Counted from the first letter of the stretch, positions 43,277 through 52,107 are shown. The stretch is 64,000 bases of DNA from Streptomyces sp. NBC_00193 (GCF_026342735.1 NZ_JAPEMM010000002.1:744001-808000), one strand, 5' to 3'. Program-made: numbers and translations. The notes: a model not told the origin generated them from the sequence alone.

Positions 43277-43774
43277 ATGCTGAAGCCCACCAGGACCATC
43301 CTCGCCCTCACCGCCGGAAGCATGGTGCTCGGCCTGGTCGGGGCGGGCACGGCCGTCGCGGCCGACCACTCGGTACCGCGCGGACCGGTCCTGACGACTC
43401 CCGTGGACGAGGAGGACGACTACGGCCGGGACGACGAGGACGGCTACCGCAAGCACGCCCGCGGCGTCGTCATCTCGCGCGGCCCCCTGACCGTCCGCAG
43501 CAGGCCGACCACCCACTCCCACAAGGTGGGCCGGGTGCACCCGCACGAGAAGCTCTCCATCGAGTGCAAGACGCGCGGCGAGCGGGTCGACGGTAACAAC
43601 CTCTGGTACCTGCTGGAGGAGCGGGACGACCACGACTCCATGGACGAGGACCGCAAGAACGCGACGACGCCGATGACCCCGAAGTCGGCCAAGGCCGCCA
43701 AGGACCGCGACGACCGCTGGGTCTCCGCCCGCTACGTCAAGAACCTGGGCGAGGTCCGCTACTGCCGCTCCTAG
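43277..43774 (+). CDS. Secreted SH3-like domain protein
   Basis: 165-aa exported protein. The signal peptide LKPTRTILALTAGSMVLGLV ends at about VAA-DHS. A short acidic stretch rich in Asp/Glu follows, then a bacterial SH3-like domain (GPLTVRSRPTTHSHKVGRVH with DRWVSARYVKNLG). Such domains bind peptidoglycan or other wall parts. An Asp/Lys-rich insert splits the domain (residues about 115-145). ATG 43277 follows GGAGGAG. Confidence 0.8.
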   Translation: MLKPTRTILALTAGSMVLGLVGAGTAVAADHSVPRGPVLTTPVDEEDDYGRDDEDGYRKHARGVVISRGPLTVRSRPTTHSHKVGRVHPHEKLSIECKTRGERVDGNNLWYLLEERDDHDSMDEDRKNATTPMTPKSAKAAKDRDDRWVSARYVKNLGEVRYCRS

Positions 43775-43805
43775 GCACCGCCCCGCGGCCGGCCCGGGGC
43801 CGCAT

Positions 43806-44177
43806 CTACGGGCGTACGGTGCGCGGTCCCACGCACCGCGCACCGTACGCCCGTACCCGTGTCCGCAGTTCCCGGTCCGCCGTGACCACGACGCACCCGC
43901 CGCGCTCCGCGCAGGCGGCCGCGAGCTCCACGATCCGGTCGTCGCCGCTGCCCGGCGCCTCGTCCACCCGTACGCCGGGCACCGAGGCGACACCCCGGGC
44001 GGCGCCTTCGACGACGAGGACGATCTCCTCGCCCTCGTCGCGCAGCGCCAGCCGGTCGCGCAGCCGCTCGGCGGCGCCGCGCCGGTCCCGCCACCAGCCG
44101 TCCGGCACGGACCCGACGACGTTGGCACCGTCCACGATCAGTACGTTCGGCTCGTCCAGTGCGTTCGGCTCGTCCAT
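43806..44177 (-). CDS. NYN-domain (PIN-like) putative ribonuclease
   Basis: 123-aa protein with the NYN/YacP-like nuclease core: LIVDGANVVGS (Asp16, Asn19), DDRIVELA (Asp79/Asp80) and VVVTADRELRTR (Asp101) supply the expected acidic metal ligands. It follows the kinase/phosphatase gene by 54 bp on the same strand, so ligase, end-healing enzyme and nuclease-fold protein may form one operon. The N-terminus carries a duplicated DEPN word and the ribosome site is poor, so the start is uncertain. The 3' coding end contains a perfect 18-bp inverted repeat. Confidence 0.75.
   Translation of the reverse strand: MDEPNALDEPNVLIVDGANVVGSVPDGWWRDRRGAAERLRDRLALRDEGEEIVLVVEGAARGVASVPGVRVDEAPGSGDDRIVELAAACAERGGCVVVTADRELRTRVRAYGARCVGPRTVRP
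43810..43852. repeat. Perfect 18-bp inverted repeat at the 3' end of the NYN gene
   Basis: GGGCGTACGGTGCGCGGT (43810-43827) and ACCGCGCACCGTACGCCC (43835-43852) are exact reverse complements around a 7-base loop. The element is inside the last codons of the NYN gene and lies between convergent genes, so it may act as a terminator or 3' end stabiliser for the RNA-repair operon. Confidence 0.75.
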
Positions 44178-44231
44178 CCCTTCAGTATGGCGAGCCGGGC
44201 GGAAGCCGCCGTACCGGCCTCGCCACCCGTA

Positions 44232-45200
44232 CTAGAAGTCGCCGTAGTTGACCTGCCAGGTCGCCAGACCCATCCGGCGCCAGATCGCCACCACGCGGTC
44301 GCGGTCGTCCAGGGAGACCCGGACCGCGTACCGGTCGCGCACGTGCGCGTTGAACAGCTCCGCCTTGACGATGTCGTCGCGGCGCGTGTCGCCCGCCGCC
44401 CGCATCCACAGTTCGTCGTACGGGACTTCGTGCTCCCGCAGCCAGGCCTCGGTGGGCTCCCGGTGCTCCTCCCCGCGCCCGGACAGCAGGACGATGGTGT
44501 CGCCGTCGGCGCGCCGGAAGGAGTCCAGCGCGTCGCGCACCGGGGTGTTCAGCGTGTCGAGGCCGCAGCGCGAGAAGTCGTACGGGTTGCGGTCGCCGGT
44601 CATCGCGAGCGTGCCGTCGATATCGCACATGACCGCCGCGGGCAGCGCCGGGTCGGGGACGTACGGGGACACGTCCGGCTGGTCGTTGAGCCAGTCCGCG
44701 GTGAGCCGCCAGCCGCCCTTCCGGGCCTTCGCGTGCTTGTCCGCGAGTATCCGGATGATCTCCTCACCGACCTGGCGTTCGCGCGCGGCGTCGCGCCGCA
44801 GGCACTCCTCCACGGGCACGTCGGTGAAGTCGTGCACGACGAAGGTGGCCCGTCCCGCCACGGCCGCCTTGAGCCGCTTGGGGATGTGCGAGGTCAGGTG
44901 GGTGTTGTCGACGACCACGTCGAAGCCGCCCTCGACGGCCGCGCCGACGGCCGCGTCCTGGATGTCCAGCACGGTCTGCTCGTGCTTGTACGAGCGCCCG
45001 CGCTCGGGGTCCGGCACGTCGAGCATGGCCCGCAGGTCGTCGAGGTTGACGCGCCGCATCCGGCCGCGTGACTCCGCCTGGAGGGCGCGCGCGGCGGTGG
45101 TCTTCCCGGAGGCCGGCAGACCCGTCATGACGTGGACCACCGGAAGCGCGGGGGGCGCGACCGGGGATGCGGGGGTCTCGGTTTCGGGTGCTTCGGACAC
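44232..45200 (-). CDS. T4 Pnkp-like polynucleotide kinase/3'-phosphatase
   Basis: 322-aa two-domain end-healing enzyme. The N-terminal kinase has a P-loop TGLPASGKTT (residues 26-35) and VNLDDLR. The C-terminal HAD phosphatase has CDIDGTLAMTG (Asp193, Asp195) and LLSGRGEEH. The order kinase then phosphatase matches phage T4 Pnkp, which converts 2',3'-cyclic phosphate/5'-OH ends into ligatable 3'-OH/5'-phosphate ends. It starts 4 bp after the RNA ligase gene and is followed by the NYN gene, giving a self-contained RNA repair unit. ATG 45200. Confidence 0.87.
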   Translation of the reverse strand: MSEAPETETPASPVAPPALPVVHVMTGLPASGKTTAARALQAESRGRMRRVNLDDLRAMLDVPDPERGRSYKHEQTVLDIQDAAVGAAVEGGFDVVVDNTHLTSHIPKRLKAAVAGRATFVVHDFTDVPVEECLRRDAARERQVGEEIIRILADKHAKARKGGWRLTADWLNDQPDVSPYVPDPALPAAVMCDIDGTLAMTGDRNPYDFSRCGLDTLNTPVRDALDSFRRADGDTIVLLSGRGEEHREPTEAWLREHEVPYDELWMRAAGDTRRDDIVKAELFNAHVRDRYAVRVSLDDRDRVVAIWRRMGLATWQVNYGDF

Positions 45201-45204
45201 GGTT

Positions 45205-46419
45205 TCAGTTCTCCTCGTCGTTCGTGAAGGGGTCGGACGCCTCGGGCCGCACCTGCCGCCAGGTGACGAGCTCGGTCGTCCTGCCGTCGAGGCGCTGGAA
45301 CAGCGCGCCGCGGATCCCGCTGTCGCGGATCGCCGCCTTGGCGGCGCGCGCGAACGCGCCCCGGTCGCCCGCCAGGTGGGCCAGCGAGGCGTACGCCTCG
45401 TCGATGGCGCGCTCGCGGAGCGCGGCCTCGGCCTCCAGGCGTTCGATCACCGAGCGCACCCAGTGGTCGAACTCGTCGGGCACCTGCTCCAGCAGGGCGT
45501 CGAGCGGCTTGCCGCCCGAGGCCTCGATCTCGGCGACGGTGCAGTTCAGGCCCTGGGCGAGCTGCTTGACGGGCAGGCCGGCGAACCGCTGGATGCCGTG
45601 TCCGCGCCAGATGTCCCGCTCGGTCGCGCCGGTGAGCACCTTGTGGAGGCGTACGTACTCGGCGATCTTGGCCTTGGCCCGGATGCCGGAGGCGAAGCGC
45701 AGGACGAAGCCCTCCGCGTCGGTGCCGGTCGCGGCGGCGCCGCCCGGCAGGGTGCTGGACCCGGTCAGCGCGAGCAGCTCGTCCAGCGGCATGGCGGGCC
45801 ATACGGTGACCACGGAGCCGATGCCCTGCCAGTGACCGGCGGCTTCGGCGAGCGGCACCTCGGCGCCGTCCGCTCCGTACGCGGCGAGCAGGACCAGGTC
45901 GCGGCGGTCCCCGTAGTCGACGACGATGCGGTTCTGCGGGTACACGATCTCCGCGAGGTAGGTGGTGCCGGGGACCAGGGCGGAGGTGTCGCGTCCGTCG
46001 AGGCGGCGCTGCGTCCAGACGGCCTGTGTGCTGGTGAAGGAACCCCTGGTGGCGGCCCGCCACTTCCCCGCGTAGTGGAAGAGCACTCCGAGACTGCCGT
46101 CGACCTTGTCGTACACCTCGAACGGCTCGTCGTCCGGCAGGGCGGGCGCGTACGGCCGGCCCGACTCGTGCTCGCCGACGTTGAAGAACTTGGGCAGCGG
46201 CAGCGCGACGACCTCGCCGGTGACGTCGTCGGCGACGAGTCCGCGGCAGCGCGTGGTGACCTGGTTCCAGACCTGGTCGTACTGGGCGGTCCGGGTGTAG
46301 CTGTAGAGGGACAGCGGCAGCTCGGGGTGTGCCTTGCGGGCCACGTATCCGGCGTCGATGGCCTCGGTCAGCGCCTGCGCGGGCATCAGGTCGTGCAGAG
46401 TCAGGCGGTCCTGGCTCAT
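45205..46419 (-). CDS. T4 Rnl1-like RNA ligase
   Basis: 404-aa ATP-dependent RNA ligase. Nucleotidyltransferase motifs are in order: motif I KVDGS with the AMP-accepting Lys105; a LPKFFNVGE segment before it as in T4 Rnl1; motif III region YLAEIVYPQNRIVVDY; motif IV AEGFVLRF (Glu236); motif V RAKAKIAEY (Lys249/Lys251). A helical C-terminal domain of about 140 residues may recognise tRNA or another substrate. ATG 46419 follows GGGAGGAA. It is the first gene of the ligase-Pnkp-NYN operon. Confidence 0.87.
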   Translation of the reverse strand: MSQDRLTLHDLMPAQALTEAIDAGYVARKAHPELPLSLYSYTRTAQYDQVWNQVTTRCRGLVADDVTGEVVALPLPKFFNVGEHESGRPYAPALPDDEPFEVYDKVDGSLGVLFHYAGKWRAATRGSFTSTQAVWTQRRLDGRDTSALVPGTTYLAEIVYPQNRIVVDYGDRRDLVLLAAYGADGAEVPLAEAAGHWQGIGSVVTVWPAMPLDELLALTGSSTLPGGAAATGTDAEGFVLRFASGIRAKAKIAEYVRLHKVLTGATERDIWRGHGIQRFAGLPVKQLAQGLNCTVAEIEASGGKPLDALLEQVPDEFDHWVRSVIERLEAEAALRERAIDEAYASLAHLAGDRGAFARAAKAAIRDSGIRGALFQRLDGRTTELVTWRQVRPEASDPFTNDEEN

Positions 46420-46491
46420 GGGGTTCCTCCCGGTTCGAGATGCCTCATTCTCGGGTCCGCAGGGCCCTGGCCGAAACCGAATTTCCGCCCG

Positions 46492-47196
46492 TTACCGCAG
46501 GTCCGCCGCCCCGTGCGGGTGTGGGCCGCCCAGCCGGTTGATGTCGCGCGGCCGCAGGATCCGCTGGGTGCGGGCGTCACCGGGTCCGGCCGCGGCGACG
46601 GTGATCATGGCGCGGCCGAGTGCGCCGGTGGTGGTCACGAGGTGCGGCGCGAAGCGGCGCAGGACCGGGAAGAGCGGTGCGGTGACGGCGTAAGCGGCGC
46701 GGTAGAGCGGGGTCTTGGAGGGAATGCCGCGGTCCGGCTGCACGATCCCCGGCCGGAACATGTACGCCTCGAAGGGCAGCTTCAGCAGGTCGTTCTCGGT
46801 CTTCCCCTTGACCCGGGCCCACATGGAGCGGCCGTTCTCGGTGCTGTCGGTGCCCTCGCCGGAGACGTAGGCGAAGGTCAGCCGCGGGTTGGCGGCGGCG
46901 AGGGGGCGGGCGGCGGCGAGCGTCAGGTCGTAGGTGATCCGCCGGTACTCCTCCTCCTTCATGCGGAAGGAGGAGACACCGAGGCAGAAGAAGCACGCGT
47001 CGTACGAGGCCAGGTCCGGGCCGGGCACCGACAGGTCGGTCGCATCCGCCCGGACGAGCTCGCGCAGCTTGGGGTGGGTGACGGCGAGGGGGCTGCGGCC
47101 GACGGCGAGCACGCTGTCGACGGACTCGTCGCGCAGGCACTCGCGCAGCACGCCGCGCCCGATCATGCCGCTCGCGCCGAAGAGGATGACGTTCAC
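46492..47196 (-). CDS. NAD(P)H-binding Rossmann protein (atypical SDR/epimerase-like)
   Basis: 234-aa single-domain oxidoreductase-like protein. The N-terminal dinucleotide motif is VILFGASGMIGRGVLRECL, followed by a conserved YDACFFCLGVSSFRMKEEEY. It resembles the small YwnB/HTATIP2-like group often annotated as epimerases; the reaction is unknown. It lies upstream of the RNA ligase gene on the same strand with a 70-bp gap and is probably a separate unit. Confidence 0.8.
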   Translation of the reverse strand: MNVILFGASGMIGRGVLRECLRDESVDSVLAVGRSPLAVTHPKLRELVRADATDLSVPGPDLASYDACFFCLGVSSFRMKEEEYRRITYDLTLAAARPLAAANPRLTFAYVSGEGTDSTENGRSMWARVKGKTENDLLKLPFEAYMFRPGIVQPDRGIPSKTPLYRAAYAVTAPLFPVLRRFAPHLVTTTGALGRAMITVAAAGPGDARTQRILRPRDINRLGGPHPHGAADLR

Positions 47197-47262
47197 GGGG
47201 CCAGCCTAGGCCGTCTCTTTCGGATCTCGCCGGTCAGGCTCGCGCCGTCCGGTGCCGGGCCG

Positions 47263-47697
47263 TCAGTGCGAGACGCACAGCTCGTTGCCCTCGGGGTCCG
47301 TGAGGGTGGTCCAGGTGAAGGGGCCCTGGTTGCCTTCGTGCAGGTGCTTGGCCCCCCTGGCGAGGAGCCGCTCGACCAGGGCCCGCGGGTCCTCGTCTCC
47401 GGTGCGGACGTCGAGGTGGAGGCGGTTCTTGACGGTCTTGGGCTCCTCGATGAACTGGAAGAGGATGCGGGGCGCCCGTTCGAGACCCTCGGGGTGGCGG
47501 ATCCCCTGGCCCGCCTTCCAGGCGAGGACGCCACGGTGGGTGGTGGTGTCCTCCTCGGTCGCCCGCCCGTCGGCGATCATCTTGCGGATGAACTCCTCGT
47601 CACTGGGCTCGACTTCCCATCCGAGGGCCTCGGCCCACCAGTCGGCGAGGGCGTGCGGGGTGGCGGAGTCGACGGTCAGCTGAAACGTGTAGGCCAT
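47263..47697 (-). CDS. VOC-family (glyoxalase/bleomycin-resistance fold) protein
   Basis: 144-aa vicinal-oxygen-chelate protein. It begins YTFQLTVDSATPHALADWWA and ends with TTLTDPEGNELCVSH, the family's C-terminal strand with the metal-ligand Glu. KNRLHLDVRT supplies the second conserved His. The substrate is unknown; many such proteins are lyases or resistance proteins. Confidence 0.82.
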   Translation of the reverse strand: MAYTFQLTVDSATPHALADWWAEALGWEVEPSDEEFIRKMIADGRATEEDTTTHRGVLAWKAGQGIRHPEGLERAPRILFQFIEEPKTVKNRLHLDVRTGDEDPRALVERLLARGAKHLHEGNQGPFTWTTLTDPEGNELCVSH

Positions 47698-47713
47698 GCC
47701 TGAACCCTACTGA

Positions 47714-48418
47714 TCACCTCTGACAATCTGCCACCGGAAGGGGTTCGTAGTGGGAGCCGACGGCGGGCTGACCCGTGTAGTTGGGGCCGGCGGCCGGATC
47801 CGCGCCGAGGTACCGGAACGGCAGCCGCACCGCACGCCCCGGTCCGTCGAGCGCGACCCGGTGGTGGCGGGCGCTGTAGCGGAACCCGGCCGCCCGCAGC
47901 GCCGCCACGGCGGCCCGCCCGGCCGGTGCTCCGTCGGCGAACCGGAGCGCGTCGGGGTCGAGGTGCGCGATCAGCAGGCCGCCGGGAGCGAGCCAGCCGG
48001 CGGCGCGGGCGAGCAGCCCGAGCGGGTCGCCGACGTAGTGCAGGCCGTGCACGCAGGTGATCAGGTCGTACGTGCACGAGCGCGGCGGCGCCCACCGCCC
48101 GGCCGGGGCCGTGACCAGCTCCAGGCCTGCCGGTACGGGGAGCCCGGCCGGCGGCCCGACCAGGTCCACACCGGTCAGCACGGCCCCGGCGGGCAACCGC
48201 GGCAGGGCCTCGCGCAGGGCGCGCCCCTCCCCGCTGCGCAGGTCGAGCCAGGCGGGCGCGGCGGAGCCGCGGGCGAGGAGGTGGGCGACCGGGTCGAGGC
48301 CGAGCTCCCGGGCGTAGCTGTTCACCCCGGTGAGCCCGCGCTCGCGGTTCATCGTGTTGTTCGCGACCACGGAGGTCCGCTCCAGCGCGTCGGCGGACAG
48401 CAGGTGAGGAACCGTCAT
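47714..48418 (-). CDS. Class I SAM-dependent methyltransferase
   Basis: 234-aa protein with the methyltransferase fold: AWLDLRSGEGRAL (motif I, with R-S in place of the usual G-C-G), TGVDLVGPP, DLITCVHGLHYV and the GGLLIAHLD strand. The altered glycine motif leaves SAM binding somewhat uncertain. ATG 48418 gives the standard VPHLLSADALERT opening. It lies 16 bp upstream of the VOC gene and is probably in the same operon. Confidence 0.75.
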   Translation of the reverse strand: MTVPHLLSADALERTSVVANNTMNRERGLTGVNSYARELGLDPVAHLLARGSAAPAWLDLRSGEGRALREALPRLPAGAVLTGVDLVGPPAGLPVPAGLELVTAPAGRWAPPRSCTYDLITCVHGLHYVGDPLGLLARAAGWLAPGGLLIAHLDPDALRFADGAPAGRAAVAALRAAGFRYSARHHRVALDGPGRAVRLPFRYLGADPAAGPNYTGQPAVGSHYEPLPVADCQR

Positions 48419-48506
48419 CCGGCCATTGTCCTCGGCGGCCGCCGCGGCGCGCGAGGGCCCGGTGCGCGGCATCGTGCGCACCGGGCCCTCGGTCGGGTCG
48501 CGGGGG

Positions 48507-49846
48507 TCAGGGCGAATCGGCGCTCACCTCCTCTCCCTCCGGCGCGGCTTCCTTCGGCATCCAGGACGGCTTCTTGAACCGTTCCAGGATCAGCGGCGCC
48601 GAGCTGAAGATCACGGCGCCCGCGGCGACCAGGCCCACGTACAGTCCCGGACTGCCGATGGGCAGTTGAGCCGGCGGGACGAAGGCCAGGACGAAGGCGA
48701 AGGCGACGGCGAGGAAGCCGAGGCCGCCCACCAGCCAGATGCCGGGCTTCCCGCCGGGGATGCGGAAGGCGCGGGGCAGGTCGGGCTGGGTGTAGCGGAG
48801 CCGGACGGCCGACGCGTACAGCAGCATGTACACGATGATGTACAGGCTGACGGCCATGGCCGAGATCAGGAAGAAGACGGTCGAGACGTTGTCCACGACC
48901 AGGTAGAGCGAGGACAGCGCGGCCACCACGACGACCTGTACGAGCAGGATGTTCTTCTGGACTCCGGCCCTGTTGGTCTTCTGCATGAACGGCGGCAGCA
49001 GCCCGTCGCGGGCGGTGGCCAGCACGCCGCGACTGGGGCCGGTGATCCAGGCGAGCACCCCGCCGAGGGCCCCGTAGCAGATCAGTACGGCGAGCACCTG
49101 CACCGGCCAGCCGACGCGCATCAGGCCGGTGGTGGCGTGCGTGAGGGCGTCGAAGACACCGGTGTTGATGTCGATGTCCTCGTACGGGAGGATGCCCGCC
49201 ACCGCGAGCGCGCCGAGGGTGAAGATCACGAAGGACAGCCCGGCGGCGACCATGATGACGACCGGGTAGCCGCGCTTGGCGTCCTTCAGCTCGGTCGCGT
49301 GCACGGCCTGGGACTCGACGCCGGCGAAGTTCAGCAGGATCCCGGCCAGGAACGACAGGCTGGACAGGCCGGTCAGGTAGGGCAGCCAGCGCGGGCCGGA
49401 GTGCCCGTGCGAGACGACGGCGACGGCGTGGTCCGTGGCGGTGGACCAGCCTGCGGCGTGGCCGGTGACCAGCCAGGCCAGACAGAGCGCGATGAGGACG
49501 ACGCCGGGGACGACGGTGCCCAGGAGGAAGCCGTACTTGGTGACCTTGCTCGCGAAGTGCGTGCTCACCAGGGCGGCCCCGGTGCACAGGCAGAAGGCGA
49601 CGACGATGAAGAGCCCGACGTAGACGTTGTTCGCGGCGAGGTCGGGGCGGCCGATGGCGAAGGCCGCGGCGGTCGCGGCGAAGGTGAGGCCGGTGGGGTA
49701 CCAGACGATGTTCTGGACCCAGGTCAGGAAGATGGCGACGAATCCGGTGGGCTTCCCGAAGGCCTCGCCGACCCAGACGTAGAGTCCCCCGGCGCGGTGG
49801 CCGAAGGCGCCGCCGAGCTCGGCGGCGACCAGTCCGGCGGGAACGA
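48507..49846 (-). pseudogene. gadC: Truncated GadC-like glutamate/GABA antiporter (APC family)
   Basis: The frame encodes an APC-superfamily permease from VPAGLVAAELGGAFG onward, about 445 codons, aligning with E. coli GadC from its second helix to a C-terminus of normal type (SRGVLATARDGLLPPFM, RAFRIPGGKPG). About the first 55-60 codons, including the start and helix 1, are missing. The sequence instead joins directly to the glutaminase gene in a different frame at about 49846/49847. No native start remains, so the gene is probably non-functional. The intact operon would exchange glutamate for GABA in acid resistance. Confidence 0.8.
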
Positions 49847-50737
49847 GACGGAGTTGCCCTTGACGTCGAGGCCGGGTCCCCAGGCGACGGCGGCGCACCG
49901 GTCGGGGACGACGGCGAGGATGCCGCCACCGACTCCGCTCTTGCAGGGCAGGCCGACGCGGTAGGCGAACTCGCCCGCTTCGTCGTAGGTGCCGCAGGTG
50001 AGCACGAGCGCGTTGATCCGCCGCGCTTCGGCCCGGCGGATCAGCCGGGTCCCGTCGGCGCGCTCGCCGTGCCGGGCGAACAGCAGTCCGGCGCGGGCGA
50101 GTTCGGATGCGGTGATCATGAGGGAGCACTGCCGGACGTAGTGTTCCAGCACCTCGGGAACGGGGCCGAGCATGTTGTCGAAGTCGGCCATCAGGTAGGC
50201 GAGGGCGCGGTTCCGGTCTCCGGTACGGGCCTCCGACCCCTCGGTGACCCCGTCCAGGTGGAGGTAGGGGTTCCCGGTCTCGGCGCGCAGCAACCCGCGT
50301 ACGGCCTCGAAGGCGTCACCCGTGTACGCGAGCAGCTGGTCGGTGACGACGATGGCGCCGGGGTTGATGAACGGGTTGCGGGGGACGCCGAGTTCCAGTT
50401 CGAGCTGGATCAGGGAGTTGAAGGGCTCCCCCGACGGTTCGCGGTGGACCCGGTTCCAGATCATCTTGTCGTCGTGGCCGAGGACGAGCGCCAGGGAGAA
50501 GAGCTTGGAGATGCTCTCCAGCGCGAAGGGCACGTCCGCGTCCCCGCCGGAGTGGAAGTCCCCGTCCACCGTGGCGACGGCGAAGCCGAACTGGTGGGGG
50601 TCGACCCGCCCCAGGTCCGGGATGTAGTCGGCCACCTTGCCCGCACCGATGTGCGGGGCGACCGCGCTCATGACCCGGCGGGTGATCTCCGCGTAGTCGG
50701 GGGTGCACTCGAAGGCCGACCCGGCGCCGGCGGTCAT
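49724..50737 (-). CDS. glsA: Glutaminase A with a lost and replaced C-terminus
   Basis: Glutaminase of the beta-lactamase-like family that converts glutamine to glutamate and ammonia. The catalytic SxxK is Ser75-Ile-Ser-Lys78, and GVGGGILAVVP with GPGLDVKGNSV are conserved late motifs. Native sequence ends after about 297 codons at GNSV, where relatives continue about 20 residues (A-G-x-x-A-L-E). Here about 40 unrelated residues follow, read out of frame from the permease gene. ATG 50737 overlaps the gadB stop as ATGA. The enzyme may be impaired. Confidence 0.83.
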   Translation of the reverse strand: MTAGAGSAFECTPDYAEITRRVMSAVAPHIGAGKVADYIPDLGRVDPHQFGFAVATVDGDFHSGGDADVPFALESISKLFSLALVLGHDDKMIWNRVHREPSGEPFNSLIQLELELGVPRNPFINPGAIVVTDQLLAYTGDAFEAVRGLLRAETGNPYLHLDGVTEGSEARTGDRNRALAYLMADFDNMLGPVPEVLEHYVRQCSLMITASELARAGLLFARHGERADGTRLIRRAEARRINALVLTCGTYDEAGEFAYRVGLPCKSGVGGGILAVVPDRCAAVAWGPGLDVKGNSVSFPPDWSPPSSAAPSATAPGDSTSGSARPSGSPPDSSPSS

Positions 50738-52107
50738 GACGCGACCTGCTCCGCCCGGATGCCGGCCGGGCTGAGCTCGGCGACCGCGCGACGGATGTCG
50801 GCGAGCAGCAGGGAGGCCTTGTCGCGGCTGATCTCTCGGCGCACCAGGATCCGGTGGATCACGGTGGGCTCGCCGGCGCAGGGCAGCGGGTACGCGGCCA
50901 CCTGCCAGCCCCGCAGGCGCAGCCGGTCGGAGAGCTCGTACAGGGTGAAGGGGCTCCGATCGGGGTCGGCGAGGGTGTAGGAGACTCCGGGCAGGGCTCC
51001 CTTCCCGTCGTACAGGATCCTGAACTGGCCCATCGCGGCCATCTCTTCGCCCAGGTGGACGGCAGTGTCGGCGCACGCCTGCTGGATCCGGCGGTATCCC
51101 TCGCGGCCGAGGTGGACCAGCAGGTAGTACTGGGCGATGATCTCGCCCCCGGGCCGGGAGAAGTTCAGGGCGAAGGTGGGCATGTCCCCGCCGAGGTAGT
51201 CGACCCGGAAGATCAGCTCGGGCGGGAGCAGTTCGGCGGTGCGCCAGACGACCCAGCCGACCCCGAGGGGGGCGAGGCCGTACTTGTGGCCGGAGCTGCT
51301 GATCGAGCCGACGCGCGCGATCTCGAAGTCCCAGAGCAGGTCGGGCTGGAGGAAGGGGGCGACGAAGCCGCCGCTGGCGGCGTCCACGTGGATCGGGACG
51401 TCCAGTCCGGTGTCGCGCTGGATGGCGTCGAGTTCGGCGGCGATCTCGGCGACGGGCTCGTAGTCGCAGGTGAAGGTGACGCCGAGGATGGCGACGACGC
51501 CGATCGTGTTCTCGTCCACGTGGGCGCGGAGCTGCTCGGGGCGCAGGCCCGTGGCGCCGGGCAGCAACTCGACCTGGCGCAGCTCCACATCGAAGTAGCG
51601 GGCGAACTTCTCCCAGCAGACCTGGACGGGACCGCAGACCAGGTTCGGCCTGTCGGCGGGCAGTCCGGCGGCCTTGCGGGCCTTGCGCCAGCGGGTCTTG
51701 AGGGCGAGACCGCCGAGCATGCAGGCCTCGCTGGAGCCGGTCGTGGAGCAGCCGAGCGCGGTGTCGGGCTCGGGCGCGTGCCAGAGGTCGGCGAGCATGG
51801 TCACGCACCGCTCCTCGATGGCGGCGGTCTGCGGGTACTCGGCCTTGTCGATCATGTTCTTGGCGAGGTTCTCGTCCATCAGCTTGCGGACCTGGGGCTC
51901 GGCCCAGGTGCTGCAGAAGGTGGCGAGGTTCTGCTCGGCGTTGCCGTCGAGTGCGAGCTCGTCGCGGATGAGGGTGTACACGGCCTCCGGATCCGACGGT
52001 TCGTCGGGAATCCGGTGTTCGGGCAGGGAGCGCCGGGCGAATTCACCCGCGTAGACGTCCCTGAATCGCAGGGTGTCCTCGGGTGCACCGGCGGCTGATT
52101 CGGACAT
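50734..52107 (-). CDS. gadB: Glutamate decarboxylase
   Basis: 457-aa PLP-dependent decarboxylase that turns glutamate into GABA while consuming a proton. Motifs include GCSTTGSSEACMLGG, NLVCGPVQVCWEKFARYFDV, HVDAASGGFVAPF and the PLP lysine in SISSSGHKYGL (Lys275). The length is close to the enterobacterial enzyme. ATG 52107 follows AAGGAA. It is the first gene of a gadB-glsA-gadC operon in which glutaminase supplies glutamate and the antiporter exchanges products. The antiporter is broken here, so the circuit may not work as acid resistance. Confidence 0.93.
   Translation of the reverse strand: MSESAAGAPEDTLRFRDVYAGEFARRSLPEHRIPDEPSDPEAVYTLIRDELALDGNAEQNLATFCSTWAEPQVRKLMDENLAKNMIDKAEYPQTAAIEERCVTMLADLWHAPEPDTALGCSTTGSSEACMLGGLALKTRWRKARKAAGLPADRPNLVCGPVQVCWEKFARYFDVELRQVELLPGATGLRPEQLRAHVDENTIGVVAILGVTFTCDYEPVAEIAAELDAIQRDTGLDVPIHVDAASGGFVAPFLQPDLLWDFEIARVGSISSSGHKYGLAPLGVGWVVWRTAELLPPELIFRVDYLGGDMPTFALNFSRPGGEIIAQYYLLVHLGREGYRRIQQACADTAVHLGEEMAAMGQFRILYDGKGALPGVSYTLADPDRSPFTLYELSDRLRLRGWQVAAYPLPCAGEPTVIHRILVRREISRDKASLLLADIRRAVAELSPAGIRAEQVAS

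Noticed and set aside
49847-50129. A native start for the GadC-like permease further upstream
   Set aside because: The frame is open upstream only because it lies under the glutaminase gene; its translation is Arg-rich and has no membrane helix.
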